The notes beneath the pieces were generated by a model. That model saw only the letters and a program-made list of their open reading frames with translations. It did not search any database and was not told the origin of the DNA. 64,000 bases of DNA from Lysobacter arenosi (GTDB lineage: Bacteria; Pseudomonadota; Gammaproteobacteria; Xanthomonadales; Xanthomonadaceae). The DNA lies in contig NZ_CP071517.1 in assembly GCF_016613475.2 (NCBI RefSeq), positions 248,001-312,000 of the forward strand, in the 5' to 3' direction. The position numbers were made by a program, and so were the translations under genes. Below, piece by piece: positions 53,507-63,648 of the stretch; the first letter of the stretch is position 1, and every line of letters starts with the position of its first letter.

Positions 53507-54367
53507 TCAGCGCTCCGGCAGGGGGATGAACTCGTCGTCGCCCGGGACCTTGCCGAACCGTCCCTCCAGCCAGTCCTGCTTGGCCTGCTCGATCCGCTCC
53601 TTGGAGCTGGACACGAAGTTCCACCACATGTGGCGTGGACCGTCCAGCGGCTCCCCGCCCAGCAACATGGCCTTGACCGGGGTCCGCGCCCGCAGCTTCG
53701 GCCGGGTGCCGGGGTCGAGCACGACCAGGTGCATCGCCGGGATGTCGGCGCCGTCGAGCTGGGCGTCACCTTCCAGCACATACAACGCCCGTTCGGCATG
53801 GCCGTCGTCGAGCGGCAGCTCGGCATCGGCGTCCAGGTCGATGGCGACGTACAGGGTTCCGTTGTAGACCTTCACCGGCGACTCCTCGCCATAACCGCGA
53901 CCGGCGACGACGCGCAGCCAGCTGCCATTGCGGCGCTGCTGCGGCAGGGAGGCGGCCGGGTGGTGGAAGAAGCCGGGAGAGGCTTCTTCTTCCGAGCGCG
54001 GCAGTGCGACCCAGGTCTGCATGCCGTGCAGCGGATGCTCGTGTTCGCGCAGGGTCGCTGGCGTGCGCTCGGAGTGGGCGATGCCGCGTCCGGCCGTCAT
54101 CCAGTTGACGTCGCCGGGATTGATGTCCTGGTAGCTGCCGAGCGTGTCGCGGTGCGTGATCGTGCCCGACCAAAGGAAGGTCACCGTGGCCAGGCCGATG
54201 TGCGGATGCGGGCGGACATCGATGCCGCGTCCCACTTCGAACACCGCCGGGCCCATGTGGTCGACGAACACGAACGGGCCGACCGATCGCGCCTGGATGC
54301 TGGGCACGGCGCGTCGCACCTGGAATCCGCCGAGGTCGTGTACGCGCGGTGAGACGATCGTGGTCAT
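53507..54367 (-). CDS. Pirin family protein (second copy, other subgroup)
   Basis: 286 residues. Metal-site motifs VRPHPHIGLATVTFLWSG (His pair), VNWMTAGRGIAHSERTP (His, Glu), in the first cupin. The second cupin has HAERALYVLEGDAQLDG. It differs enough from the pirin at 50872 to be a separate subgroup, not a local duplication. The C-terminal QDWLEGRFGKVPGDDEFIPL is the usual tail. Start ATG 54367 lies in a short gap after a lipoprotein gene on the same strand. Confidence 0.92.
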   Translation of the reverse strand: MTTIVSPRVHDLGGFQVRRAVPSIQARSVGPFVFVDHMGPAVFEVGRGIDVRPHPHIGLATVTFLWSGTITHRDTLGSYQDINPGDVNWMTAGRGIAHSERTPATLREHEHPLHGMQTWVALPRSEEEASPGFFHHPAASLPQQRRNGSWLRVVAGRGYGEESPVKVYNGTLYVAIDLDADAELPLDDGHAERALYVLEGDAQLDGADIPAMHLVVLDPGTRPKLRARTPVKAMLLGGEPLDGPRHMWWNFVSSSKERIEQAKQDWLEGRFGKVPGDDEFIPLPER

Positions 54368-54464
54368 GTCGGTTCCTCGTCGTGACTGATGCGCCGCAGC
54401 TTGGCATGCCATCGCTGGCGGCTGCGTAGCGTTTGATGAAACAGCCCGTTACGGCCAGCGAACG

Positions 54465-54863
54465 CTAGCCTCCGCCGCCTTCGCCGTTTTCCAGCCGCAG
54501 CGTGGCAGCCGGTGCGGCGCCGCGTTCCAGCCCGACCAGCGTGAGTGACCACGGCCCCATCGGTTGCGGCGCCGGGTTTGCGCTGTGCAGCACGACGTCG
54601 GCATCCTTGCCGGCCTGTTCGAACACCAGCTTCACCTCCGCGTCGCCGGCCCACACGCACTGCACCGTCGGCGGGCAGCGTGAGTCGTTGGCCACGCCGG
54701 TGTAACGCAGTGAAGATTGTCCGGGCAGGGTGGCCCGCTCGCCCGGTCGCAGCGTGAACTGCTGGTTGCCCGAGACCTGGATGGCGTCGCGCACCGGGCT
54801 GGCACAGCCGGCCAGGAGGAGGATCAGTGCGGCGCAGGCAAGCGATCTTGTCAGTCGGCTCAT
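54465..54863 (-). CDS. Small lipoprotein of unknown function
   Basis: 132 residues with a lipoprotein signal ending LLLAGC-ASP. The mature part has a conserved-looking pair of Cys in SRCPPTVQCVWAGDAEVKL, a motif I have seen in small secreted proteins of many gammaproteobacteria without a known role. It ends in a Gly tail (ENGEGGGG). GAGG lies close before the ATG at 54863. Divergent from the PLD gene, with 95 bases between the starts. Confidence 0.78.
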   Translation of the reverse strand: MSRLTRSLACAALILLLAGCASPVRDAIQVSGNQQFTLRPGERATLPGQSSLRYTGVANDSRCPPTVQCVWAGDAEVKLVFEQAGKDADVVLHSANPAPQPMGPWSLTLVGLERGAAPAATLRLENGEGGGG

Positions 54864-54958
54864 GGCCTCAATTGTAAGCGCCGATGTGAAGCGGTCGTGC
54901 AGGCGCCATGGCTAGAATCGGCCCGCGCCTTCCCATCCGCGTCACTACCGGGAACACC

Positions 54959-56533
54959 ATGACCAGGAAGCTCCGCTGGGTGGGTATCACTGTCGTCGTG
55001 CTGCTCGTTGCCTCGGCGGCATCGGTCTTCAGCTATGGCCGCTTTGCCCATTACGCGCGCGGCGCACCGTCGCAGGCCATCGCGGCCGATCGGGTCGAGA
55101 CACCGGTCGACCGGGCGATCGCGCCGATGACGCAGGCGCACGCGGGCGAGGCCGGGCTGTCGCTGATCAACGACAACCTCGATGCGTTTGCCGTGCGCGC
55201 AGTCAGTGCACGCGCTGCCGGCCGAAGCCTCGACCTCCAGTACTACATCTGGAAGCCGGACTTGACCGGCAACCTGATCGTCCACGAAGTCCTGCGCGCG
55301 GCCGATCGCGGCGTCCGCGTGCGCCTGCTGCTGGACGACCTCAACTCGCACAAGAAGGATTCGGTGCTGGCGGCGCTGGATCAGCACGAGAAGGTCGAAG
55401 TGCGGATGTTCAACCCGTCGCGCGGACGCGCCTCGAGTTTCATGCGCGGCGTGGAGATGCTGCTGCGCGGATTCAGCCTCAACCGTCGCATGCACAACAA
55501 GGCGTGGATCGTCGACGGCCGGATCGCGGTGGTCGGTGGCCGCAACATCGGCGACGAGTACTTCGGCGCGTCGTCGCAATCGAATTTCATGGATGCCGAC
55601 CTGGCCGTGATCGGGCCGCCGGTGCAGGAAACCGCCGCGATCTTCGACGCCTTCTGGAACAGTCCGTCGGCCATTCCGCTGTCGGCCCTGGTCGACAGCG
55701 ACGAGGTGTCGCTGCAGCGTTTGCGGCGGATCGTCGACCTCGAATACAAGTCGCGCAACGCCCACCCCTACCTGGCCAAGCTGCGCCAGTCGCCGACGAT
55801 TGCGGCAGTGCTGCGCGGCGAGAAACTGCCGCGCTGGACGCGCGACGCGCACGTCTATTCCGATCCGCCGGCGAAGGCCGAGGGCGCGCCACGCAAGGGC
55901 TGGCTGGCCGACGTGCTGGTGCCGGCGGCGATGGCCGCGCGACGCGAGCTTTTCATCATCTCGCCATACTTCGTGCCGGGCGACCAGGGCGTCGCCGCAC
56001 TGGTGGGCATGCGCAAGCGCGGCGTCCACGTCGGTGTCCTGACCAACTCACTGGCCGCCACCGATGTCGCCGCGGTCCATGGCGGTTACGCACCGTATCG
56101 ATTGCCGCTGCTCGAGGGCGGAGTCGACCTGTTCGAGCTGATGTCACGTGGCGGCGGGGGTGGCCGGGGCAGTGGCAGTGGTGGCAGTGGCTTCGGTTCC
56201 AGCGATGCCAGCCTGCACACCAAGGCATTCGTGGCCGACGGCAACGTTGGTTTCGTCGGCTCGTTCAATCTCGACCCACGCTCGATCAACCTCAACACCG
56301 AGATGGGCATCCTCTTCAGCGACCGCCAGCTCAGCGGCGACCTGCAGCGGACCTTCGAGGCCAAGACCAGTGCGTCCAACAGCTACAAGCTGTGGCTCGA
56401 CGATGGCGAACTGCGCTGGCGCGACGGCTCGGCGCAGCCGCCACGGGAATGGACGCACGAACCGGCGGTAGGCATCGGCAGGCGCGCGATTGCGCGCGTG
56501 ATCGGCTGGCTGCCGGTCGAGTCGCAGCTATAG
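54959..56533 (+). CDS. Phospholipase D family / cardiolipin synthase homologue
   Basis: 524 residues. N-terminal membrane segment (about 6-24), then two PLD domains. HKD 1: His179-x-Lys in MHNKAWIVDGRIAVVGGRN. HKD 2: His420-x-Lys in LHTKAFVADGNVGFVGSFNL. DLQYYIWKPDLTGNL and IISPYFVPGDQGVAAL are typical of the ClsC/YmdC branch. A Gly/Ser run of about 20 residues (397-417) stands right before HKD 2 and looks like an added flexible loop. It could make cardiolipin from two phospholipids. ATG at 54959 lies nine bases after GGGA-type sequence; upstream codons are not typical. Confidence 0.9.
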   Translation: MTRKLRWVGITVVVLLVASAASVFSYGRFAHYARGAPSQAIAADRVETPVDRAIAPMTQAHAGEAGLSLINDNLDAFAVRAVSARAAGRSLDLQYYIWKPDLTGNLIVHEVLRAADRGVRVRLLLDDLNSHKKDSVLAALDQHEKVEVRMFNPSRGRASSFMRGVEMLLRGFSLNRRMHNKAWIVDGRIAVVGGRNIGDEYFGASSQSNFMDADLAVIGPPVQETAAIFDAFWNSPSAIPLSALVDSDEVSLQRLRRIVDLEYKSRNAHPYLAKLRQSPTIAAVLRGEKLPRWTRDAHVYSDPPAKAEGAPRKGWLADVLVPAAMAARRELFIISPYFVPGDQGVAALVGMRKRGVHVGVLTNSLAATDVAAVHGGYAPYRLPLLEGGVDLFELMSRGGGGGRGSGSGGSGFGSSDASLHTKAFVADGNVGFVGSFNLDPRSINLNTEMGILFSDRQLSGDLQRTFEAKTSASNSYKLWLDDGELRWRDGSAQPPREWTHEPAVGIGRRAIARVIGWLPVESQL

Positions 56534-57034
56534 CTACTGCCGGCCTTCCTCGAGCGTCGCCTTGCCATCGGCGGCGATGCGCACCGTCGTCAGCCGGTCG
56601 TACTCGGCCTCGCTCATCTCCGCCACCGCGCAGCTGCACAGTGCCGATGCGATGCCGGGAATGGTGTTGCTATGACCGACCACGAGCACGCTTTGCCCGG
56701 CGTGCTCGCGCTTGAGCCGGGTCGAGAAGTCGGCCGCGGATTCCTTTGCGTCATAGGTGATCACCGTGAGGTGATGTCCGCGCGCAGTCGGTGCCGCAGT
56801 CTGCTGTGTTCGGCGGAAGTCCGTGGAATAGACGGCATCGAGCGGTGCGTCGGCCAGCCGCACCGCCAGCGCGTCGGCACGGGCCAGTCCGGCCGGGGTC
56901 AGCTCCGGGTCTTTCGAGCCATCGGGCACCTTCTCGGCATGCCGCACCAGCGTGAAGGTGGTCGCCGGCGGCGGTCGGGTCACGCAACCGGCGAGGAGGG
57001 CGAGGGCAAGCAGGCAGGGCAGGGTGAGCTTCAT
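56534..57034 (-). CDS. Histidine phosphatase family (SixA-like) lipoprotein
   Basis: 166 residues with a lipoprotein signal ending LLAGC-VTR. The phosphatase core shows TLVRHAEKVPDG (catalytic His in RHAE), YSTDFRRTQQTAAP and the second His in VLVVGHSNTIPGIA. A complete branch-1 active site on the outside of the membrane, so a periplasmic phosphatase; the substrate is unknown. The stop directly abuts that of the convergent PLD gene at 56533. Confidence 0.87.
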   Translation of the reverse strand: MKLTLPCLLALALLAGCVTRPPPATTFTLVRHAEKVPDGSKDPELTPAGLARADALAVRLADAPLDAVYSTDFRRTQQTAAPTARGHHLTVITYDAKESAADFSTRLKREHAGQSVLVVGHSNTIPGIASALCSCAVAEMSEAEYDRLTTVRIAADGKATLEEGRQ

Positions 57035-57106
57035 CGAGCGTTCCGCGGCAGGGTTGCCGCGCAACGATAGCGTCTTCCCCGCAACCCTGTCGCCGTCCCC
57101 GGCATG

Positions 57107-60100
57107 TCAGGCCGGCTGCAATGCCGTGACGATTCCGCGCGCCGCCAGCAGCCGCGACTGTGCATCGGGCAGTTCCAGGGTCATGCGCAGCTTGTCCGGT
57201 CCCTCCATCCGGTAGAGCTTTGGCTGGCCCTGGATGAGCTTGATGATCGCCATCGGATCGACGTTCGGCTTCTCGACGAACTGCACGCGCCCGCCCTTTT
57301 CGCCCAGGTCGAGCTTGCGGATGCCCAGCGTGGTCGCGCGCTGCTTGAGCTCGGCAATGGCGAACAGGTGCTTGGCCGCGTCCGGCAGCAGGCCGAAGCG
57401 GTCGATCATCTCCACCTGCAGTTCGCGCAGCTCATCGGCGTCACGTGCGCCGCTGATGCGCTTGTACAGCGTCAGGCGCGTGTGCACGTCAGGCAGGTAG
57501 TCGTCCGGTATCAGTGCTGGCACGTGCAGTTCGACGTCGGCGCCGCGGGCATGGCTGCCGTCGACATCGGGCAGTTCGCCACGCTTGATCGAGCGAACCG
57601 CGCGTTCGAGCAGCTCGGTGTAGAGGCTGAAACCGACCTCGGCCATCTGTCCGCTCTGTTCCTCGCCGAGCAGTTCGCCGGCGCCGCGGATTTCCAGGTC
57701 GTGCGTGGCCAGGGTGAAGCCGGCGCCGAGCTCGTCCATCGCCGCGATCGCATCCAGGCGCTTGCGCGCATCGGCGGTGATCGATTTCTTGTCCGGCACC
57801 ACCAGGTAGGCATAGGCACGGTGGTGGGAACGACCGACGCGACCACGCAGCTGGTGCAGCTGCGCCAGGCCGAACTTGTCGGCGCGGTTCATGATGATGG
57901 TGTTGGCGTTGGGGATGTCGATGCCCGATTCGATGATCGTCGTCGACAGCAGCACGTTGAAGCGCTGCTTGTGGAAGTCGAGCATCACCCGTTCCAGTTC
58001 GCGCTCGGGCATCTGGCCGTGGGCGACGCCGATGCGCGCCTCCGGCACCAGTTCCTCCAGCTGGCGCTGCATGCGGCCGATGCTCTCGACGTCGTTGTGC
58101 AGGAAGTACACCTGGCCGCCGCGCGACAGTTCGCGCTGGAACGCCTCGCGCAGCTGCGCGTCATCCCACGGCACCACGAACGTCTGCACCGCCAGGCGAT
58201 GCGCCGGCGGGGTGGCGATGATCGACAGGTCACGCAGGCCGGCCATGGCCATGTTGAGTGTGCGCGGAATGGGCGTGGCGGTCATCGTCAGCAGGTGGAC
58301 GTTGGCACGCAGTGCCTTCAGCGCCTCCTTCTGGCGGACGCCGAAGCGCTGCTCCTCGTCGACGATCACCGCGCCCAGGTCCTTGAAGCGCACGTCCGGC
58401 TGCAGCAGACGGTGGGTGCCGACGACGACGTCGATCTTGCCCTCGGCCACCTTCTCCAGTTCGGCCTTGATCTCCTTGGCGGTCTTGAAGCGCGACAGCA
58501 CCTCGACCTTGAGCGGCCAGTCGGCGAAGCGGTCGCGCATGGTGCGGTAGTGCTGCTCGGCCAGCAGCGTGGTCGGCACCAGCACTGCGACCTGCTTGCC
58601 GGCGGCGGCGGCGACGAAGGCGGCACGCACCGCGACTTCGGTCTTGCCGAAGCCGACGTCGCCGCAGATCACGCGGTCCATCGGCTGGCTCGAGCCCAGG
58701 TCGCGGATCACCGCCTCGATCGCCGAATGCTGGTCGGGCGTCTCCTCGAACGGGAACGCGGCGGCGAACGGCTCGTACATGCTGCGGTCGATGTCGATCG
58801 CAAGCCCTGCGCGGGCCTGGCGCTTGGCCTGGATCTCGAGCAGTTCGGCAGCGACGTCGCGGACCTTCTCCGCCGCCTTGCGCTTGGCCTTGGTCCACTG
58901 CTCGCCACCGAGCGAATGCAGCGGCGCGGTTTCGTCGGAGGCGCCGGAGTAGCGGTTGATCAGGTGCAGTTGCGCGACCGGCACATACAGCCGGTCGCCC
59001 TTGGCGTATTCGATCTCCAGGTACTCGCCCGGCAGACCGCCGGCTTCCAGCGTGATCAGGCCGCGGTAGCGACCGACGCCGTGATCCTCGTGGACGATCG
59101 GCGCGCCTTCGCTGAGTTCACCCAGGTCGCGGATGATCGCTTCGGGTTCGCGGCCGACGCGGCGTCGGCGCCGCGGCTGGCTTGCGCGCTCGGGAAACAG
59201 CTGGCGCTCGGTAAGGACCGCGATCGCCGGCTCGCTGATGGCGAAGCCGTCGTCGAACGGTGCGACTGCGATCGCGAACCGGCTCTGCGCCGGGGCGAAT
59301 GCCGGCCAGCCCGTCACGACATCGGGCCGGAGGTCGGCCGCCTGCAACAGTTCCAGCAGCGCCTCGCGGCGACCTGCCGAATCGGCGGCGATCAGCACGC
59401 GTCCGGGATAGCTGCCGAGGAATGACTTGAGCGCATCCGCCGGCGCGTGGTCGCGGGCGGCGATCGGCAATGCCGGCGCCGGCTGGTCACCCAGGGCCTG
59501 CGCGCGATCGCGTTGCGGATGGCCTTCGCCGCAGACTTCGACGCGGTTGCCTTCGTTGAGGCGCTCGCGCAGCGCATTCGGAGCCAGGTACAGGGTATCC
59601 GGCGGCAGCAGGGGACGTTCGAGATCGTGGCGCCGCTGCTCGTAGCGTTCGCCCGTGTTGGTCCAGAACTGCTCGGCTGCCTCGAAGGCGCCGTCGCCGA
59701 TCACCGGCAGCATGTCGTCGCCGAGGTAGTCGAACAGCGTCGCGGTCTTGTCGAAGAACAGCGGCAGGTAGTACTCGATGCCCGGCGGCGTGAGGCCGGC
59801 CTTGAGATCCTGGTAGAGCGCGCTGCGACGGGTGTCGAGATCGAAGCGGTCGCGCAGGGCGTCGAGCGCGCGCTTGAGCGAGGCGTCATCGAGCGGGACT
59901 TCGCGGCCCGGCAGCAGGTGCACCGAGTCGATCTTGTCGAGCGAACGCTGCGACTCCGGATCGAAGGCGCGGATGGTGTCGATCTCGTCGTCGAGCAGTT
60001 CGACGCGGAACGGCTGTTCGGCGCCCATCGGATAGACATCGAGCAGGCCGCCGCGCACGGCGAAGTCACCCGGGTCGAGCACCTGCGGCACGTGGCGATA

Positions 60101-60568
60101 TCCGGCCGATTCGAGCCGGCGCTTCTCCGCGTCCAAGTCCAGGCGCTGGCCCAGCTTCACGTCGAAGCTGCCGCCGACGATGTGCTTGAGCGGTGCCAGG
60201 CGCTGCAGCAGGGTCTGGACGGGTACCACCACGATCCCGCGCTTGAGCGTCGGCAGGCGATGCAGTGCCGACAGGCGCTGGCTGACGATGTCCGGATGCG
60301 GGCTGAAGATGTCGTAGGGCAGGGTTTCCCAGTCCGGGAATGCCAGCACCGGCACTTCGGTCTGTCCGGCCAGTAGCGTTTGCAGGTCGGACTCGAGCTG
60401 GTGAGCGGTCTGGTTGTCGCGCGCAACCGCGAGCACCGGGCCCGCGTGCGCACGCGCCGCCGATGCGATGTGGAAGGCCAGCGCGGAAGGCGATGCCGGC
60501 GCGCGCCACCAGGCGCGCTGCTGTCCGGCCTTGGGCAAGGGCGGAGTGGGAAAATCGGACTTCGGCAT
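57107..60568 (-). CDS. mfd: Transcription-repair coupling factor Mfd
   Basis: 1153 residues (E. coli 1148). Removes RNA polymerase stalled at DNA damage and recruits UvrA. N-terminal UvrB-like region (about 1-340), RNA-polymerase-interacting domain (about 480-550, [20 protein letters not shown]), helicase motor with Walker [27 protein letters not shown] and [13 protein letters not shown], the TRG motif region ([10 protein letters not shown]) and a C-terminal regulatory domain. Start [12 protein letters not shown] at 60568; codons upstream are not conserved. Confidence 0.97.
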   Translation of the reverse strand: MPKSDFPTPPLPKAGQQRAWWRAPASPSALAFHIASAARAHAGPVLAVARDNQTAHQLESDLQTLLAGQTEVPVLAFPDWETLPYDIFSPHPDIVSQRLSALHRLPTLKRGIVVVPVQTLLQRLAPLKHIVGGSFDVKLGQRLDLDAEKRRLESAGYRHVPQVLDPGDFAVRGGLLDVYPMGAEQPFRVELLDDEIDTIRAFDPESQRSLDKIDSVHLLPGREVPLDDASLKRALDALRDRFDLDTRRSALYQDLKAGLTPPGIEYYLPLFFDKTATLFDYLGDDMLPVIGDGAFEAAEQFWTNTGERYEQRRHDLERPLLPPDTLYLAPNALRERLNEGNRVEVCGEGHPQRDRAQALGDQPAPALPIAARDHAPADALKSFLGSYPGRVLIAADSAGRREALLELLQAADLRPDVVTGWPAFAPAQSRFAIAVAPFDDGFAISEPAIAVLTERQLFPERASQPRRRRRVGREPEAIIRDLGELSEGAPIVHEDHGVGRYRGLITLEAGGLPGEYLEIEYAKGDRLYVPVAQLHLINRYSGASDETAPLHSLGGEQWTKAKRKAAEKVRDVAAELLEIQAKRQARAGLAIDIDRSMYEPFAAAFPFEETPDQHSAIEAVIRDLGSSQPMDRVICGDVGFGKTEVAVRAAFVAAAAGKQVAVLVPTTLLAEQHYRTMRDRFADWPLKVEVLSRFKTAKEIKAELEKVAEGKIDVVVGTHRLLQPDVRFKDLGAVIVDEEQRFGVRQKEALKALRANVHLLTMTATPIPRTLNMAMAGLRDLSIIATPPAHRLAVQTFVVPWDDAQLREAFQRELSRGGQVYFLHNDVESIGRMQRQLEELVPEARIGVAHGQMPERELERVMLDFHKQRFNVLLSTTIIESGIDIPNANTIIMNRADKFGLAQLHQLRGRVGRSHHRAYAYLVVPDKKSITADARKRLDAIAAMDELGAGFTLATHDLEIRGAGELLGEEQSGQMAEVGFSLYTELLERAVRSIKRGELPDVDGSHARGADVELHVPALIPDDYLPDVHTRLTLYKRISGARDADELRELQVEMIDRFGLLPDAAKHLFAIAELKQRATTLGIRKLDLGEKGGRVQFVEKPNVDPMAIIKLIQGQPKLYRMEGPDKLRMTLELPDAQSRLLAARGIVTALQPA

Positions 60569-60734
60569 CAGGGGATCTCTTCCGGTTTTCGCGATCGGGA
60601 AAACGAGTGCAGCGCCGGCAGCCATCGCCGCCAGCGCAAAGAGGCTGCATTTTACGTGAGTGGGGCGGGGAGGACCCGGGACGCCCGGCCTGGACCGCAG
60701 TGTTCCAGTGGCCGCGATAATGATCGCTTGCAAG

Positions 60735-60752
60735 TAGATAGCGCGCTATGTA
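60735..60752. promoter_or_regulatory. Probable OhrR operator in front of ohrR
   Basis: TAGATAGCG|CGCTATGTA, a palindrome with one mismatch pair, containing the perfect ATAGCGCGCTAT. It ends 11 bases before the ohrR start codon. The right half, read inverted (TACATAGCG), matches the half-site in front of ohr (TACATAGTG) at eight of nine bases, which points to one common regulator. Confidence 0.7.
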
Positions 60753-60763
60753 AAGTGCGCAGC

Positions 60764-61228
60764 ATGAAGACCGCAGCCACCAAGCCATCGAAGACCAAGG
60801 CGCCGCAGACGCTCGACGAGCAGCTGTGCTTCGCCCTGTACTCGACCGGGCTGGCGCTGAACAAGGTCTACCGCAAGCTGCTCGGCCCGCTCGGCCTGAC
60901 CTACCCGCAGTACCTGGCGATGCTGGTGCTGTGGGAGCGCGACGGAATTACGGTCAGCGAGATCGGCGAGCGCCTGTTCCTGGACTCGGCGACGCTGACG
61001 CCGCTGCTCAAGCGGATGCAGACCGCCGGCCTGATCACCCGTACCCGCGCGCTCGATGACGAGCGCCAAGTCATCATCGCGTTGACCCAGGAAGGGCGCG
61101 CGCTCAAGGCGAAGGCGCGGACGGTGCCGGCCGACCTGGTCTGCGCCGCCGAGTGCTCGATCGACGAGATGGTGTCGCTCAAGCACCAGCTCGAGTCCCT
61201 GCGCGGGAGCCTGGCGAAGAACGCATGA
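60764..61228 (+). CDS. ohrR: Organic hydroperoxide sensor/repressor OhrR (MarR family)
   Basis: 154 residues. Winged helix-turn-helix with [20 protein letters not shown] and wing [11 protein letters not shown]. The reactive Cys22 lies in [10 protein letters not shown]; Cys127 and Cys131 ([10 protein letters not shown]) are at the positions of the resolving cysteines of two-Cys OhrR from Xanthomonas. Organic peroxides oxidise Cys22, a disulfide forms and the repressor leaves DNA, turning on ohr. Divergent from mfd. The matching sites are at 60735-60752 and 61249-61281. Confidence 0.95.
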   Translation: MKTAATKPSKTKAPQTLDEQLCFALYSTGLALNKVYRKLLGPLGLTYPQYLAMLVLWERDGITVSEIGERLFLDSATLTPLLKRMQTAGLITRTRALDDERQVIIALTQEGRALKAKARTVPADLVCAAECSIDEMVSLKHQLESLRGSLAKNA

Positions 61229-61248
61229 GCACCCGCACGCCTGACATA

Positions 61249-61281
61249 TACATAGTGCACGATCAACTATTGCACTAGGTA
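61249..61281. promoter_or_regulatory. Probable OhrR operator(s) in front of ohr
   Basis: Inverted 11-base arms TACATAGTGCA (61249-61259) and TGCACTAGGTA (61271-61281) with one mismatch, an 11-base spacer. Each arm may also be the strong half of its own weaker palindrome, giving two OhrR sites. They lie 65 to 97 bases before the ohr ATG, in the 117-bp gap after ohrR. Confidence 0.7.
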
Positions 61282-61345
61282 CAGGCCACCGCCGGCAACG
61301 GCACTTCACGCAAGCCCCCCAGCAAACCCCCAAAGGAGTCATCCC

Positions 61346-61771
61346 ATGTCCCTCGACAAAGTCCTCTACACCGCCCATGCCACCGTCACCGGCGGTCGCG
61401 ACGGCCGCGCCGTCTCGTCCGACAACGTGCTCGACGTCAAGCTCACCACGCCGCGCGAACTCGGTGGCGCCGGCGGCGAAGGCACCAACCCGGAGCAGCT
61501 GTTCGCTGCCGGCTACTCGGCCTGCTTCATCGGCGCACTGAAGGTCGTCGCCTCGCGCGAGAAGATCGCGTTCCCGGCAGACGCCAGCATCGAAGGCAAC
61601 GTCGGCATCGGCCCGGTCGGCCAGGCGTTCGGCATCCAGGCCGAGCTGAAGATCTCGCTGCCGGGCCTGTCGCGCGAGCAGGCCGAAGCGCTGGTCGAAA
61701 AGGCCCACCAGGTCTGCCCGTACTCGAACGCGACCCGCGGCAACATCGACGTCACCCTGACGATCGTCTGA
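61346..61771 (+). CDS. ohr: Organic hydroperoxide resistance peroxidase Ohr
   Basis: 141 residues. Thiol peroxidase reducing organic and fatty-acid hydroperoxides, recharged by lipoylated proteins. Catalytic Cys60 in [10 protein letters not shown] and resolving Cys124 in [12 protein letters not shown]; Arg18 region GGRDGRAVS and Glu50 in [10 protein letters not shown] complete the active site. AAAGGAG seven bases before the ATG is a strong ribosome site. It has its own promoter region under OhrR. Confidence 0.96.
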   Translation: MSLDKVLYTAHATVTGGRDGRAVSSDNVLDVKLTTPRELGGAGGEGTNPEQLFAAGYSACFIGALKVVASREKIAFPADASIEGNVGIGPVGQAFGIQAELKISLPGLSREQAEALVEKAHQVCPYSNATRGNIDVTLTIV

Positions 61772-61787
61772 TCACGCACGCACTTGC

Positions 61788-61813
61788 GCAGGAGCCAGCC
61801 CGCTGGCTCCTGC
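61788..61813. terminator. Hairpin between ohr and the methyltransferase gene
   Basis: Stem GCAGGAGCCAGC / GCTGGCTCCTGC with a CC centre (61788-61799, 61802-61813). It lies between convergent genes and has no T tract; it is probably a two-way transcription stop. Confidence 0.7.
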
Positions 61814-61828
61814 TGCATCGACGACGCG

Positions 61829-62878
61829 TTACGGCCGCGCTTCCAGCACCAGGTTGAACGGTGTCTGCGTGGCCCGACGGAAGCGCTTGAATCCGGCTTC
61901 CTCCAGCACGGCGCGCAACCGCGCCTCTCCGGCCTGCGCCCCGAGCGCTGGCCCATTGCGCGCCAGCGATACCGGCACGCAGATCTGCGACGACGCACCG
62001 TAGTAGACCCGACCGACCGGGTTGAGGTTCTCCTCGACGCTGTCGCCGGCGAAAGGTTCGACCAGCAGACAGGTGCCGTCGGGCTTGAGTGCGTGCAATG
62101 CATGCCGCGCGGCGCCGACCGGGTCGGCCATGTCATGCAGGCAGTCGAAGAACGCGATCAGGTCGAAGTGGTTGCCGCTGTAGCTGGTGGCGTCGGCGAC
62201 TTCGAAATAGGCGTTGTCGACGCGCGCCTGGCGGGCGCGTTCACTGGCCACTTCTATCGAACCAGCGTGGTAGTCGTAGCCGATGAAACTCGATTTCGGA
62301 AACGCCTGCGCCATCAGCGTGGTGCTCGCACCATGACCGCAACCGACGTCCGCGGCCTTGCCGCCGGCCTTGAGTTTCTCGAGCACGCCATCGAGCGCCG
62401 GCAGCCAGCTGGTGATCAGGTTGGCGTTGTAACCGGCGCGGAAGAAACGCTCGGTGCCGTGGAACAGGCACGGATGGTGCTCACCCCATTCCATGCCCTT
62501 GCCGGTGCGGAAATTTTCCTTGGTGCGCTCCAGCGCATGGAACGTCGCCTCGACCAGCGAATACGCGCCGGGCAGGTCGACCGGTCCGCCCGGATCGGCC
62601 AGGCACAGCGCCTGTTCCGGGCTCAACGAGTAGGTGTCGGCGGCGGCGTCGTACTCGACATAACCACCTGCGGCCTGGTTGCCGAGCCATTCGCGCACGT
62701 AGCGTTCGTTGGTGTCGGTTTCCGATGCCAGTTGCACCGAGGTCATCGGTCGCTTCGCCAGGGCGCGGTACAGGCCGAGCTGGTCGCCGACCAGCATCAG
62801 CGTGGCGCTCATCGCCGCGCCGAGGTCACCCACGGCGTGGCCCAGGAACTGGTTGAGGCGTTCTTCATTAACGGTCAT
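61829..62878 (-). CDS. Class I SAM-dependent methyltransferase with N-terminal winged helix
   Basis: 349 residues. Helix-turn-helix-like N-terminal domain (about 20-95; [20 protein letters not shown]), typical of the Rv2258c-like group, then a Rossmann domain with [18 protein letters not shown] (SAM motif I), [14 protein letters not shown], and [19 protein letters not shown]. No metal site or DNA recognition is evident. The substrate is unknown; small-molecule methylation is likely. ATG at 62878 is used; upstream codons look like noise. Confidence 0.87.
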   Translation of the reverse strand: MTVNEERLNQFLGHAVGDLGAAMSATLMLVGDQLGLYRALAKRPMTSVQLASETDTNERYVREWLGNQAAGGYVEYDAAADTYSLSPEQALCLADPGGPVDLPGAYSLVEATFHALERTKENFRTGKGMEWGEHHPCLFHGTERFFRAGYNANLITSWLPALDGVLEKLKAGGKAADVGCGHGASTTLMAQAFPKSSFIGYDYHAGSIEVASERARQARVDNAYFEVADATSYSGNHFDLIAFFDCLHDMADPVGAARHALHALKPDGTCLLVEPFAGDSVEENLNPVGRVYYGASSQICVPVSLARNGPALGAQAGEARLRAVLEEAGFKRFRRATQTPFNLVLEARP

Positions 62879-62983
62879 GGCAGGTCCGGAAGGTGGGGTC
62901 CTTCCATGGACGCGCGGCAGCACCTTGCCGCTAGGCCCCCCGAGCAAAGAATTGAACGCGACCACGTCGTCCTTGCGGACAGG

Positions 62984-63535
62984 TCAGGCTTTGCGTGCCT
63001 TCAGGTCCAGTGCGACCCGGATCAGGCCGGGTGCGTCCTGCTGGAACTCGCGCTGGAAGCCCAGCGACTCGGCCAGCGAAAGCATCGCCTGGTTGTGCTC
63101 GAACACATCCCCGTAAACACGGTCGAGCTTCTTGCCGCGGGCCCACTTCACCAGCCGCGTCATCAGGTACCGGCCCAGGCCCATGCCAGCCACATAGTGG
63201 CTGACCAGGATGGCGAACTCGGCGTCCTTCCCGTTCTCGTCGATGGCGATGCGCGCCACCGCGCCGACCAGGGCTTCGCCCGGCGGCAGCGGTTCGGCCG
63301 CGACCAGTGCGAATTCAGTCTTGGGGTTGATGCGCGTCATCCGGTCTGCCATGTCCGTGGTCAGCTCCTTGAGCGCATACAGAAAGCGCTGGCGGACCTC
63401 TTCGGGTTCTAGCAGGGAGAAGCTCGCGCGGATGGGTTCGGCGTCTTCGGGCCGAATCGGGCGTATCAGCACTTCGCGCCCGTTGGGAAGGCGCATTCTT
63501 TCGTGCCAAGGCGGGAGTCGTTCGCGCGCGGCCAT
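62984..63535 (-). CDS. GNAT family acetyltransferase (PatZ-domain-like)
   Basis: 183 residues. RLPNGREVLIRPIRPEDAEP is the opening found in the C-terminal GNAT domain of Pat/PatZ lysine acetyltransferases; the acetyl-CoA segment is HYVAGMGLGRYLMTRLVKWA. Here the domain stands alone, without the acyl-CoA synthetase-like part. It may acetylate a protein lysine or small amine. ATG at 63535 is chosen over an upstream ATG at 63553. It is divergent from the YjbR gene. Confidence 0.85.
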   Translation of the reverse strand: MAARERLPPWHERMRLPNGREVLIRPIRPEDAEPIRASFSLLEPEEVRQRFLYALKELTTDMADRMTRINPKTEFALVAAEPLPPGEALVGAVARIAIDENGKDAEFAILVSHYVAGMGLGRYLMTRLVKWARGKKLDRVYGDVFEHNQAMLSLAESLGFQREFQQDAPGLIRVALDLKARKA

Positions 63536-63648
63536 GGGCGGATATTGGCACACTTCCCCGCTGAGGCGTATTCACAATCTTCACAAGACGCCCTTGGGCG
63601 GGGGCCGTTCATCGGCCAGCCGGCGGGGCGGGGGCAGGGAATGAGCAT

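Noticed and set aside
57104..59425. A 773-codon open frame on the plus strand inside mfd
   Set aside because: It lies fully antisense to the well-supported mfd gene. Its product is a low-complexity mix of Arg, Ala, Gln, His and Val, as expected from the GC-rich third positions of the opposite strand.
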